A DNA stretch of 64,000 nt, taken from Armatimonadota bacterium (GTDB taxonomy: Bacteria > Armatimonadota > JADLDR01). Numbering within the stretch: position 1 is the stretch's first letter; each line of letters starts with the position of its first letter. The notes beneath the pieces are model-generated. The model was not told the DNA's origin. It searched no databases and was given only the letters and a program-made list of their open reading frames with translations. Where the stretch lies: positions 33,554-97,553 of the forward strand of contig JADLDR010000033.1 in the NCBI GenBank assembly GCA_020846535.1. The letters are read 5' to 3'. Below are positions 42,915 to 51,764 of this stretch, piece by piece. The translations under genes and the position numbers were made by a program.

Positions 42915-43508
42915 GTGGAACCGAGCGACGACGATCTGATCGCTTCATGCCTCAAAGGGGACCGGGCGGCCTTTAACGGGCTGGTGGCCCGCTACCAGGA
43001 GGCGGTCTATCGGCTCGCCTACCGCATGGTGGGCGACCGGGAGGAGTCGAAGGATATCGTGCAGGACACTTTTGTGAAGGCTTACCGCGCCCTGGGCACA
43101 TTCCGGCGAGGGGCGTCATTCTCATCCTGGCTTCTGAAGATCGCTTCCAACCTGTGCATCGATCACCTGCGCCAGCGCCGGAACCGGCCCCTCTCCCTGG
43201 ATGCCAGCCTGGAAGGAGGGTGGGAGCCTCTCGACGAACGGCCCTCCCCCGAGGAATCTGCCGTGCAGGAGGAGCGCGTCCGGGCCGTGCGGAAGGCGGT
43301 CGCCGGTCTGCCGGACAAATACCGCCTGCCCCTGCTGCTGCGCCACTCCCACGATATGAGCGTGGAAGAGATCGCCCGAATGCAGGGCCAGCCGGTCGGA
43401 ACCGTGAAATCCTACCTTTTCCGCGCCCGCGAGATGGTCAAACGCGCCCTTCGGGAGCAGGGCTTCCTCGAAGACCCTCTCCGGTCGGACCGTGCGGAGG
43501 AACCGTAA
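42915..43508 (+). CDS. ECF RNA polymerase sigma factor
   Basis: 197 residues from GTG 42915, chosen because GGGAG lies six bases upstream and the product then begins at the family's DDDLIASCLKGDRAAF. The frame is open further upstream but that part is not family-like. Region 2 is YQEAVYRLAYRMVGDREESKDIVQDTFVKAYRAL in two parts; region 4 includes LPLLLRHSHDMSVEEIA and GTVKSYLFRAREMV. It directs polymerase to an extracytoplasmic stress or substrate regulon. The anti-sigma gene starts one base after the stop. Confidence 0.93.
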   Translation: MEPSDDDLIASCLKGDRAAFNGLVARYQEAVYRLAYRMVGDREESKDIVQDTFVKAYRALGTFRRGASFSSWLLKIASNLCIDHLRQRRNRPLSLDASLEGGWEPLDERPSPEESAVQEERVRAVRKAVAGLPDKYRLPLLLRHSHDMSVEEIARMQGQPVGTVKSYLFRAREMVKRALREQGFLEDPLRSDRAEEP

Positions 43509-43509
43509 G

Positions 43510-44118
43510 ATGCGAAGATGTGAAGCTTATCGGGAGTGGATGCAGGAATCGCTGGAGGGCGCGCTTCCCGCCGGGGAGTCTGCCGAACTCGCCGCCCATC
43601 TGCATGAATGTCCCGGCTGCCGTAGCGAATACGCGGCCCTGCAATCCGCCGTCTCGCTGATCGAAGAAGCCATACCTGTCCCTTTGCCGTTCGATTTTGT
43701 CGGCCCGGTGGCCCGGCGGATCGAGCGGGAGGCGTCCGGGGAACCGACCTGGAGGCGGTGGCTTTTCCGGGAAGGCGGCCTTCGGCCCGTTCCTCTTTTT
43801 CTGGTCTGGCTGGCCTGCGGCCTGGCGCTTTTCTGGTCGTTCAGCCTGATGACCGGCAGGCCCCCGGAGCAGGTCGCCTCTCCCCCGGTCTGGCTGGAAT
43901 CCGCCCGCCACTGGGGCGATACCGCCGTCGGGCTGACCGGAGACTGGAGGCAGCAGGGGCGTTCTCTGCTCGATAAGGCGTCCGACCGCCTGCCGATAGG
44001 CCTCCTCCGCAGGGCGGCCCCTTTCGTGGCCGCAGGCGTCCTGGCCGATATTCTGATGCTGCTGGCTCTGGCCGCTTCCTGGCAGCGCCGCAGGATGTCT
44101 ACCCATTTGATGGTCTGA
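43510..44118 (+). CDS. Zinc-finger anti-sigma factor
   Basis: 202 residues. The N-terminal anti-sigma zinc domain has HLHECPGC (HxxxCxxC) preceded by CEAYREWMQESLEGALP. A membrane helix follows at about 95-115 (VPLFLVWLACGLALFWSF), and there is a second hydrophobic helix near the C-terminus (AAPFVAAGVLADILMLLALA). It should hold the ECF sigma factor at the membrane until released. It is tightly coupled to the sigma gene, and the next gene begins about 24 bases later, so the regulon may include the downstream secreted proteins. Confidence 0.85.
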   Translation: MRRCEAYREWMQESLEGALPAGESAELAAHLHECPGCRSEYAALQSAVSLIEEAIPVPLPFDFVGPVARRIEREASGEPTWRRWLFREGGLRPVPLFLVWLACGLALFWSFSLMTGRPPEQVASPPVWLESARHWGDTAVGLTGDWRQQGRSLLDKASDRLPIGLLRRAAPFVAAGVLADILMLLALAASWQRRRMSTHLMV

Positions 44119-44141
44119 ATCGCTGTTTCAAGGAGAAAAAT

Positions 44142-45701
44142 ATGAAGCCCTCGTTTCGCCGGTGGATCGCTCTGATCGTTTTCGCGGCCCTGATGATCCC
44201 AGGCGCGACGCTTGCGGATTCCGCCGACTACCTGCCCCTGTCGGTGGGGGAAAAGTGGATATTGAAATCGCCCGCGCTCCAGGAGCCGATCTCTTTTGAA
44301 GTGACAGCCCAAAAAGAGAACGGCTTCCGGGTGAAGCTGGACAACCCATGGGCCAAAGCCGAAATGGTGCTGGAGCCGCGGGGCAGCCAGTGCTATCTGA
44401 ATGAAATCACGATCAACGGGCAGACCGCCATCGTTCCCGGAGGGCTGCTTTTCTTCGATTTCGCGGCCCCGGAGGGAACTTCCTGGACGAATGGCATCGG
44501 AACGCTGACGGTCACATCCCGGAAGGTCGTCGTCTACGGGGCCAGGCAAACCTATGAAAAGTGCATCGAGATACGACAGACAGGCAAGGACGCTCCCAAT
44601 GCCTGGACATTCGCCCCGGGCGTGGGATTCGTGAGGTTCGGCGAGGGATCGGCGGCGTTCGTGCTGGAGCGCGTCGAAGCCGCAGGCGCGAAAGCTGGGC
44701 CACAGGTGCGAATCGGACTGTCGCCGAACCCATCGGCCAGCGAAGGGTATACCCTGGAGACAGTGAAGGCGAGGCTCAAGCAATCGGTGGACGCCGGGGC
44801 CTCCTATTTCTACATCAGCCCGAAGTGGAACGAAATCGAGCGCGAACCCGGCAAATACAGCCTCGATGAAATCGATTTTCAGTCCGGCCTGGCCTCCTCC
44901 CGCAGCCTTCCCCAGGTGTGCAATCTGCGGGTGGTAGACACCAACCAGCGGGCCGTGCCCTCCGACCTGAAAAGCTGTTCTTTCAGTGATCCCAAAATGC
45001 GCGAGCGCCTGCTGGCCCTGATCGAAGCCGTCATGCCCTGCCTCAAGGACGCGCAGCTCGTGCTGATCGGCAACGAGATCGATGGCTACTTTCAGAGCCG
45101 TCCCGATGAAATGGCCGCCTATAAAGAGCTTTTCCGGGCGGCTGCCGATAAGGTGAAATCGCTCAAGCCCGGCGTGAAGGTCAGCGCCTCCCTCACCTTC
45201 GGAAACCTGGCGCTGGCCGATACCCTTTTGAAGCCTCTCCTCGACATCTCCGACTTCCTGGCCGTCACCTATTATCCGCTGAAGCCCGACTTCACCTACC
45301 GAGAACCCGATGCCGCCGAGCCGGATATCGACCGGATGGTGGCAGCTGCGAAGGGCAAGCCCCTGCTCTTGCAGGAGGTCGGCTATTCGACCTCGGCTCT
45401 GAACGGCAGCTCCGAAGACATGCAGGCCCGGTTCTTTGAAAATGTGTTCAAAAGCATGCGGGATCATGCCAAAGACATCTGGGGAGCCAACGTCTTCCTG
45501 ATGTGCGACCTGCCCGATTCGCTTGTCAACACTTTAGGCGATTACTACAGCCTGCCCGATGCCGGGAAATTCAAATCCTTCCTGAAGACCCTCGGTCTTT
45601 TTGACGGCCAGGGCAAACCGAAGAAAAGCTGGGAAGTCTTCCGCCAGCAAGCCCCGCTGATGGCGGGGAGCGCCTCCGAAGAGAAGAAGGCCCGGCCATG
45701 A
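44142..45701 (+). CDS. Secreted glycosidase-like TIM-barrel protein
   Basis: 519 residues with a signal peptide (WIALIVFAALMIPGATLA) and AAGGAG upstream. An N-terminal beta domain of about 160 residues precedes a barrel with ASYFYISPKWNEIE, a likely acid/base at E312 (LIGNEIDGYF) and a nucleophile at E412 (LLLQEVGYSTS). These fit clan GH-A (GH53/GH5-like). The specificity is unknown. The stop overlaps the next start (ATGA). It lies directly behind the sigma/anti-sigma pair. Confidence 0.78.
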   Translation: MKPSFRRWIALIVFAALMIPGATLADSADYLPLSVGEKWILKSPALQEPISFEVTAQKENGFRVKLDNPWAKAEMVLEPRGSQCYLNEITINGQTAIVPGGLLFFDFAAPEGTSWTNGIGTLTVTSRKVVVYGARQTYEKCIEIRQTGKDAPNAWTFAPGVGFVRFGEGSAAFVLERVEAAGAKAGPQVRIGLSPNPSASEGYTLETVKARLKQSVDAGASYFYISPKWNEIEREPGKYSLDEIDFQSGLASSRSLPQVCNLRVVDTNQRAVPSDLKSCSFSDPKMRERLLALIEAVMPCLKDAQLVLIGNEIDGYFQSRPDEMAAYKELFRAAADKVKSLKPGVKVSASLTFGNLALADTLLKPLLDISDFLAVTYYPLKPDFTYREPDAAEPDIDRMVAAAKGKPLLLQEVGYSTSALNGSSEDMQARFFENVFKSMRDHAKDIWGANVFLMCDLPDSLVNTLGDYYSLPDAGKFKSFLKTLGLFDGQGKPKKSWEVFRQQAPLMAGSASEEKKARP

Positions 45702-46615
45702 ACCGACTCCTGACAGCTTTCTCGATCCTGCTACTGGCCGTATCTTCGGCCACCCTGGCCGTTCGGGCCGATCCCGCCCGCATCGTGGCTCGCGATAACG
45801 TGACGATCCGGGAAGGGGAGACGGTGAACGGGGATGTCGTGGTGGTCGAAGGTTCCGCGACCGTCAAGGGGCGGGTTCGCGGCACGATAGCCGCTATCGG
45901 CGGCTCGGTCACCCTGGAGCCCGGCGCGGTGGTGGATCAGGACGCCGTGGCCCTGCGCGGAACGGTCACTAAAAAGCCGGGCGCAAAGGTCGGCGGGCGG
46001 GAAATCGCCGCGCCTACCCAGCCGCAAACCGGCCTCGCTCCGGCAGGCGCCGTATTCCCTGAAAAGAAGGAAAAGGAAAACTCACAGGGTTTTTTTCTGA
46101 TATACCTCATCCTCCTTGCCCTGGCGGCCCTGATCACTCTGGCGATGCCGGAGCCGTTCGAGGTGGTTGCGGATACGGCGGCAAACCGGACGATGACCGC
46201 TTTCGGGGGCGGCCTGCTGGGGTTCTGCGTCTGTCTGATGCTCATGATCGCCACCGCCCTGACGCTGGTAGGCATCCCGCTTGTCCCGTTCGAGATGCTC
46301 ATCTGCTTCCTGGCCTTCCTCTACGGCTGGCAGGCCGTCGCCTGCAATGTCGGACGGTGGCTCCTGAAGCCGATCAAACGGACGGCCCGCTCCCTTTTTG
46401 GGGCGATGGCCCTCGGCTCCTTTGCGCTCCTGATCGGGCTGGGCATCCTCGGTGCAATGGGCGGGGTGGGGCAATTGCTCTGGCTCCTCACCTTTGTTTT
46501 CATTCTCTTCACAGGCTTCGGTTCCGTCGTTCTGAACGCCTTCGGCTACAGCCCCGGATGGTTTGCCCGCTATCGGGAGCGCCGGAGTGTTCGCACGGAC
46601 GGGGCGGAGGGATAG
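45698..46615 (+). CDS. Bactofilin-like polymer-forming domain with membrane helices
   Basis: 305 residues. After a signal-like N-terminus, a short right-handed beta-helix repeat (NVTIREGETVNGDVVVVEG, then GTIAAIGGSVTLEPGAVV) resembles the polymer-forming/bactofilin family. A Lys/Glu-rich linker and four or five hydrophobic helices follow (FFLIYLILLALAALITLAM, LVGIPLVPFEMLICFLAFL, LLWLLTFVFILFTGFGSVV). Such fusions occur in envelope proteins with predicted scaffold roles. Its start overlaps the preceding glycosidase stop. Confidence 0.75.
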   Translation: MNRLLTAFSILLLAVSSATLAVRADPARIVARDNVTIREGETVNGDVVVVEGSATVKGRVRGTIAAIGGSVTLEPGAVVDQDAVALRGTVTKKPGAKVGGREIAAPTQPQTGLAPAGAVFPEKKEKENSQGFFLIYLILLALAALITLAMPEPFEVVADTAANRTMTAFGGGLLGFCVCLMLMIATALTLVGIPLVPFEMLICFLAFLYGWQAVACNVGRWLLKPIKRTARSLFGAMALGSFALLIGLGILGAMGGVGQLLWLLTFVFILFTGFGSVVLNAFGYSPGWFARYRERRSVRTDGAEG

Positions 46616-46637
46616 GGGTAATAGTAAAAAGCACCCC

Positions 46638-46865
46638 ATAGCGATCCAGATCAGGGTGACTGTCCCGCCGGGGCGGGGTGCGGGCCTTGGGGAGACCGTT
46701 CCCTAACCCCCCGGCCCCCTTCCCGAAACGGGCAGGGGGAGGAGATGGGGGGGGCAAGCACCGCACACTCTATCCCCCTCTCCCCGCTTCGGGGAGAGGG
46801 GCCAGGGGAGAGAGGTCACCCCTCCCCCAGGAGTGGAGGATGTTTTACCTTATCTGGATCGCTAT
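46638..46865. mobile_element. MITE-like element, copy C
   Basis: 228 bp with inverted ends ATAGCGATCCAGATCAGG (46638-46655) and CCTTATCTGGATCGCTAT (46848-46865). It has the same internal hairpins as copy A but shorter. It is flanked by a 23-bp direct repeat with one mismatch (46615-46637 and 46866-46888), beginning GGGGTAATAGTAAAAAGCA. The right duplicate runs into leader repeat E3, so the element landed at that repeat's edge. Confidence 0.8.
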
Positions 46866-46878
46866 GGGGTAATAGTAA

Positions 46879-47000
46879 AAAGCATCCCCCGCCCCCCCTT
46901 GCTAAGGGGGGGCTTAGACGGTACGGTCTCTTGGTAATCTCTCAAAGCACCCACGGGCCACTCCCCCTACCGAAGCCCGGCGGGGGCCGGGGGGCGGTTG
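46879..47000 (+). repeat. Leader repeat E, copy E3
   Basis: A full-length copy with hairpin 1 as CCCCCC-TTGCTAA-GGGGGG, CTTAGACGGTACGG, CTCTCAAAG, hairpin 2 around CCGAAGCCCGG and the GGGGGGCGGTTG tail. It is co-oriented with the downstream gene and ends 74 nt before its ATG. Its first bases overlap the right flanking duplicate of MITE-like copy C. Confidence 0.75.
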
Positions 47001-47074
47001 CGCCGACACAACCTCATCTTTCATGAGACGAAACTATATCTCTAACGCGAACTGTAATTGAAAGGAGAACTTCC

Positions 47075-47605
47075 ATGCTGACTATCGGCGATGTTCTGGC
47101 TGTCATCGGCAGCGTAATGCTGATTTGCGTTTCGACGTGGGCTTTGCTGATGGCGATGGCCCTTCTCTTCGAGGGAAGGGTGGCGCAGGCCGAGATCCGG
47201 CTGATGATGGCTCCGGGCCGGGCTTTCGGGGCGGGTCTGCTGCTGGCCGTGACGGTGGGGCTGTTTGCCGTCGCGCTGCTCAGCCAGGCGAACGGGCTGG
47301 TGAAATTGATCGGCTGGTCGCTTTTCCTGGGGCTGCTGCTGGTCAGCGCGCTCGGGGCCAGCGGGCTGGCCCGGCTGATCGGCCACAGGATCGAGGCGGT
47401 CGAAAAGGATATTTCCCCCTTGAGGGCCTACGGGCGCGGGGCGGCGATCTGCGTGGCGGCCGGCCTGGTGCCGATGGTGGGTTGGTTTTTGATCACGCCC
47501 GCTTTACTGATGGTTTCCCTCGGCGCGGGCTTTCAGGCGATCCGCCACCGGACGAAGCCTGTCGAATCTCATCCCGCGCCTGCCGGCGCTGAGGCGATCT
47601 CGTGA
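47075..47605 (+). CDS. Small polytopic membrane protein of unknown function
   Basis: 176 residues with AAAGGAG upstream. Four hydrophobic segments are visible (VLAVIGSVMLICVSTWALLM, AFGAGLLLAVTVGLFAVALL, LIGWSLFLGLLLVSALGASG, GAAICVAAGLVPMVGWFLI). The arrangement resembles the membrane half of the bactofilin-like protein upstream (LVPMVGWFLITP against LVGIPLVPFEML), but no named family was recognised. The stop overlaps the following start (GTGA), so it is coupled to the DUF1800 gene and may assist its export or placement. Confidence 0.6.
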   Translation: MLTIGDVLAVIGSVMLICVSTWALLMAMALLFEGRVAQAEIRLMMAPGRAFGAGLLLAVTVGLFAVALLSQANGLVKLIGWSLFLGLLLVSALGASGLARLIGHRIEAVEKDISPLRAYGRGAAICVAAGLVPMVGWFLITPALLMVSLGAGFQAIRHRTKPVESHPAPAGAEAIS

Positions 47606-49080
47606 AACTCCGACGCCGCGACTGCCTCCAACTGGGCGCGGCTGCCGGAGCGGGGGCGCTCCTGACAGGCTGTTCCGGCATCGTCCGGCGCTATGCGGGA
47701 CCGAAAATGCCCGAGTCTGCCGCGCTGCCGGAGCAAGCCGCCGAACCGATTTGCCGCCTGCTGAACCGGGCAGGCTTCGGCCCGGCTCCAGGCGAGGTGG
47801 CGCGGGTCTCTTCGTTCGGGTTTGAAGCCTATATCGAGGAACAGCTTCATCCGCAGGAGAAAGAGCCGCCTGCCCTGGCCCTGCGCCTGCGCGGGATCGA
47901 GGCGATCCGGAATCATGCGATGGAACTGGGAGACTACCCGCAGCAGGCGGCGCTGCACCAGTTACAGCAGGCCGCCCTCATCAGGGCGGTCTACAGTCCG
48001 CACCAGTTGCGGGAACGGATGGTCGATTTCTGGTCGAACCACTTCAATATCTATGCCCTGAAAGGGCGCGGCTATTATCTGAAAACAGCCGACGACCGGG
48101 AGGTTATCCGCAGACACGCCCTGGGCCGCTTTCCCGATCTTCTTAAAGCCTCCGCCCGCAGCGCGGCTATGCTGACCTATCTGGACAGCCAGGCCAACCG
48201 GAAGGGCAGGCCGAACGAAAACTACGCCCGCGAACTCATGGAACTGCACACCCTGGGGGTCGGCGGCGGTTATACCCAGAAAGACGTGCAGGAAGTCGCC
48301 CGGTGCCTGACCGGGTGGACGATGGAAAATCGTTTTCTGCGCCCTCGCGGCCACTTCCGCTTCGATACCGCTTTGCACGATAACGGCTCGAAGACCGTAC
48401 TGGGCACGCCCATTCCCGCCGACGGCGGCCTGTCCGATGGAGAAACGGTTCTGGACATCCTGGCCCATCACCCTTCAGCGGCCCGCTTCATTTGCGGCAA
48501 GCTCTGCCGATATTTCATCGGGAGCGCCCCGGAAAAGCTGGTGTTGCGTCTGGCAGGCGTCTTTCAGCAGACAGAAGGCGATATCCGGGCCGTATTGCGC
48601 TCCCTGCTCCTTTCGGAGGAATTCCGGAACGGCCTGCCCATCTTGAAGCGTCCCTTCGATTTCATGGTTTCCTCCCTGCGCGTCCTGGCCGCTGATACCG
48701 ATGGGGGAGAGCCTCTTTTATCTCACCTGACCCGCATGGGCCAGCCCCTTTTCGAATGGCCTATGCCGGACGGCTATCCGGATCAAACCTCAGCCTGGAC
48801 AGGCTCGCTGCTGGCCCGCTGGAACTTCGCCTTCGCCCTGTCCGCCAACAATATCAAGAACACCCGGATCGACCATGCGGCCTATCGAAAATTCCTGGGT
48901 GCTGAGGCTCCTGAGGCGCTCCCCGGCGCTTTGATCGAAAGCATCCTGAACCTGCCAGCCGGTTCGGAAGCGGCCATGCCGATCCGGGCGAAAATGGAGG
49001 CTTTCACGAAGGTGCGGGCAGAAGCCCTGCCGGAGATGATAGGGCTTCTGCTGGCTTCTCCGCCGTTTCAATGGCGGTAG
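47602..49080 (+). CDS. DUF1800 family protein
   Basis: 492 residues from a GTG overlapping the previous stop. The N-terminus RRRDCLQLGAAAGAGALLTG with a Cys looks like a twin-arginine/lipoprotein-type signal. DUF1800 signatures: ICRLLNRAGFGPAPGEV, MVDFWSNHFNIY, and NENYARELMELHTLGVGGGY. The family is large in planctomycetes, armatimonads and relatives, is usually paired with DUF1501 and is of unknown biochemical role. The DUF1501 gene follows 36 bases later. Confidence 0.92.
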   Translation: MKLRRRDCLQLGAAAGAGALLTGCSGIVRRYAGPKMPESAALPEQAAEPICRLLNRAGFGPAPGEVARVSSFGFEAYIEEQLHPQEKEPPALALRLRGIEAIRNHAMELGDYPQQAALHQLQQAALIRAVYSPHQLRERMVDFWSNHFNIYALKGRGYYLKTADDREVIRRHALGRFPDLLKASARSAAMLTYLDSQANRKGRPNENYARELMELHTLGVGGGYTQKDVQEVARCLTGWTMENRFLRPRGHFRFDTALHDNGSKTVLGTPIPADGGLSDGETVLDILAHHPSAARFICGKLCRYFIGSAPEKLVLRLAGVFQQTEGDIRAVLRSLLLSEEFRNGLPILKRPFDFMVSSLRVLAADTDGGEPLLSHLTRMGQPLFEWPMPDGYPDQTSAWTGSLLARWNFAFALSANNIKNTRIDHAAYRKFLGAEAPEALPGALIESILNLPAGSEAAMPIRAKMEAFTKVRAEALPEMIGLLLASPPFQWR

Positions 49081-49116
49081 ATATGAGCAGAATAATCGCA
49101 ATTGAGGAGATGGTCC

Positions 49117-50409
49117 ATGCAGACGACGGACAATTCACATCAATCCCTTTCCCGTCGCGGATTCCTGGTCAGCGGGCTGATGGCGGCTATCGGCTGGGCA
49201 TCGCGGCCAAATCCATCTCTAGCCCGGGTATCTATTTCTCCCGGCAAAAAAGCGAGTACCGAAAACGTTCTGGTGATCCTTTTCCTGCGCGGCGGGGCCG
49301 ATGGGCTGAATATGGTCGCTCCCTATGCCGAGGATGCCTATTATCGCTACCGTCCCACCCTGAACGTGTCCGCCCCGAACGATAAAACCAAGGCTGCGGC
49401 GAGCCGCCTGCTCGACCTGGACGGCTTTTTCGGGCTGAATCCTCTGCTGGCCCCGCTGCTGCCCGCTTACCGCAAGGGCATGATGGCGGTCGTTCACGCA
49501 TGCGGTTCTCAGGATCAGACACGCTCCCATTTCGAGGCGATGTCGGCCATGGAGCGCGGCCTGGCCTCCGGCGGGGCGGGCACATCGAGCGGGTGGCTGG
49601 CCCGCCACCTGGCCTGTGGCGGCGAGCGAGATCAGTCTCCGCTCAGGGCTGTCTCTTTTTCGAGCGTCATGCCCGATTCGCTCAAAGGGGCGACCGGAGC
49701 CGTCGCCCTGCCGGACATCACCGGATTCCGCCTGAACTTGCCGGAGGCGATCCCACAAGGCGGGGAAAATGAGATACGCCAGGCTCTCGCCGGCCTCTAT
49801 GACAGTCCGAAAGATGCGGCAGCTCGCGCGGGCCGGGAGACGCTCGCGGTTCTGGAAACGCTCAACCGCCTGAAACCCGATCAATACAGGCCGGGCGGCG
49901 GCGCGGTCTATCCGTCTTCCGAATTGGGGACGGCTTTCAGGCAGGTGGCTTTTCTCATCAGGGCGAACATCGGCCTGGAGGTGGCCTGCCTGGAAAAAGG
50001 CGGGTGGGATTCTCATATCGCTCAGAACAATCTTCTGCCCGCACATCTTGCCGATATCGGCCAGGCGGTAGGGGCCTTTGCCACCGACTTGGGGAGCGAA
50101 ATAAGCCGCGTCACCGTTATCGTCATAACCGAGTTCGGGCGCAGGCTGTACGAAAACAGCGGCCTGGGAACCGATCACGGACGCGGCAGCGTCATGTTCG
50201 TCCTGGGAGGCGGCATTAACGGCGGCCAAGTCTATGCACGCTGGCCCGGTCTTGAGCCAGCCCGACTGGAGCCGCCCGGCGACCTGCGCGTCACCACGGA
50301 TTATCGCGATATCCTGGCAGAAATCATCCTGAAGCGACAACAAAACCGGCAGCTAGCGGACGTTTTCCCGGGGTACAATGCCGGTTTCAGGGGAATAGCG
50401 CAAGGGTGA
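49117..50409 (+). CDS. DUF1501 family secreted protein
   Basis: 430 residues from ATG 49117 with GAGGAG upstream (a TTG five codons earlier is less likely). A Tat-type signal (SRRGFLVSGLMAAIGWA) precedes the DUF1501 domain, which has an alkaline phosphatase/sulfatase-like fold: VLVILFLRGGADGLNMVAPY, SHFEAMSAMERGL, and the C-terminal TEFGRRLYENSG and DHGRGSVMFVLGG. These conserved Asp/His/Arg positions suggest a metal site. It forms a standard pair with DUF1800; the function is unproven. It is convergent with yvcK. Confidence 0.92.
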   Translation: MQTTDNSHQSLSRRGFLVSGLMAAIGWASRPNPSLARVSISPGKKASTENVLVILFLRGGADGLNMVAPYAEDAYYRYRPTLNVSAPNDKTKAAASRLLDLDGFFGLNPLLAPLLPAYRKGMMAVVHACGSQDQTRSHFEAMSAMERGLASGGAGTSSGWLARHLACGGERDQSPLRAVSFSSVMPDSLKGATGAVALPDITGFRLNLPEAIPQGGENEIRQALAGLYDSPKDAAARAGRETLAVLETLNRLKPDQYRPGGGAVYPSSELGTAFRQVAFLIRANIGLEVACLEKGGWDSHIAQNNLLPAHLADIGQAVGAFATDLGSEISRVTVIVITEFGRRLYENSGLGTDHGRGSVMFVLGGGINGGQVYARWPGLEPARLEPPGDLRVTTDYRDILAEIILKRQQNRQLADVFPGYNAGFRGIAQG

Positions 50410-50465
50410 CGTTGGGAGCCTTGGGGAGACAGGAGAGAGACAATCTGGGGCCTGCCCCGCTTCCG

Positions 50466-51764
50466 CTATCCCCGCAGGCTCAGGTTGATGACCGCTTCGG
50501 CCAGCTTGTGGGGATCGTGGCGGACAACATGGGTCTGACTGATGAGCCGCGCTCCGACAGGGGTGAAGCCGAGGGCCTGGATTTTGTCGAGGTCGGGGAC
50601 GACGTAATCGGCCCCTTCCTGCCGGTAACGCTCCAGGAGAGGTTCTGAGGGAACCTCTGTATTGGCCAGAACATAGTCGAAAAGGCGCAGAGGGGCGTGG
50701 CGGATGACAGCCTGCACGTGATCGGATGCCGAATAGCGGGCGGTTTCCTCCGCCTGGGTCATCACATTACAGACATAGATTTTGACCGCGTTCGCCCCGG
50801 CGATGGCCTCGGCGATGCCGCGCACCAGCAGGTTCGGAACCACGCTCGTAAAGACGCTGCCCGGCCCGATTATGATGATCGCGGCCTTGTGGATGGCATC
50901 CAGGGCCTCCTGGAGCGGGTAGACTTCCGCCGGGTCTAGGAGGATACGGCGAATCTGCTTGCCGGAGCAGCGGGTGATATTGGTTTCCCCGACCACCATC
51001 CTCCCATCGCTCATCTCGGCTTGCAGGGTGACGTGGCAGAGGGTGGAGGGCAGCACCCGTCCCCGGATCGCCAGGATATTGCTGGTTTCCTTGATGGCCT
51101 CCTCGAAATCGCCGGTGATGGCCGTCATGGCGGCGATGAGAAGATTGCCGAAGGAGTGGCCCGCCAGGTCGGGAGCGCCCTCCTTGAAGCGGTGCTGGAA
51201 GAGCTCCGTCATGAGAGGCTCGGCGTCCGCGAGGGCGACCAGGCAGTTGCGGATATCGCCGGGGGGCAGGACGCCGAGTTCCTTGCCCAATCTTCCGGAA
51301 CTGCCGCCGTCGTCGGTGACGGTGACGATGGCGGTGATATTGCTGGTGAACTCCTTCAGCCCCCGGAGGAGGGTGGAGAGGCCCGTCCCGCCACCCAGCA
51401 CCACGATGCGCTGCCCCTGAGCCAGAAACCGCTTCCGGTAGATGACATCGGCCAGCCGATCCTCGTCCGCCGGGCTGAGGGCGCTGGCGACGGAGTGCAT
51501 GATCTGGCGGATGCTCAGGAGAATGAGGCAGAGGCCCCCCACCACCAGAGCGATGCCCAGCGGCACGAATAAATTCTGGAGCCGGATGCCCGCCCGGGTC
51601 AGGAGCTCGCGGCTCATCAGGGCCAGATAGCGGGCGAAGTTGGTATTGACCACCAGCCCGGCCCCGACCGTGAACAGCCCCACCCCCACCAGGGTCAGGA
51701 GCAGCCACCGCTTCACCCGCATCCCCGGATAAAGCCACTTCAGCATGGAAAGGGACTGCTTCAT
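50466..51764 (-). CDS. yvcK: YvcK/CofD-like gluconeogenesis factor with membrane N-terminus
   Basis: 432 residues from ATG 51764, which overlaps the rapZ stop (ATGA). The CofD-like domain has IVVLGGGTGLSTLLRGLKEF, VTDDGGSSGRLGKELG, PPGDIRNCLVALAD and the GHSFGNLLIAAM motif. It is preceded by about 100 residues with two membrane helices (WLLLTLVGVGLFTVGAGLVV and FVPLGIALVVGGLCLILL), which the Bacillus protein lacks. YvcK binds UDP-sugars and regulates cell-wall and carbon metabolism. WhiA, the usual next gene, is absent. Confidence 0.93.
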   Translation of the reverse strand: MKQSLSMLKWLYPGMRVKRWLLLTLVGVGLFTVGAGLVVNTNFARYLALMSRELLTRAGIRLQNLFVPLGIALVVGGLCLILLSIRQIMHSVASALSPADEDRLADVIYRKRFLAQGQRIVVLGGGTGLSTLLRGLKEFTSNITAIVTVTDDGGSSGRLGKELGVLPPGDIRNCLVALADAEPLMTELFQHRFKEGAPDLAGHSFGNLLIAAMTAITGDFEEAIKETSNILAIRGRVLPSTLCHVTLQAEMSDGRMVVGETNITRCSGKQIRRILLDPAEVYPLQEALDAIHKAAIIIIGPGSVFTSVVPNLLVRGIAEAIAGANAVKIYVCNVMTQAEETARYSASDHVQAVIRHAPLRLFDYVLANTEVPSEPLLERYRQEGADYVVPDLDKIQALGFTPVGARLISQTHVVRHDPHKLAEAVINLSLRG

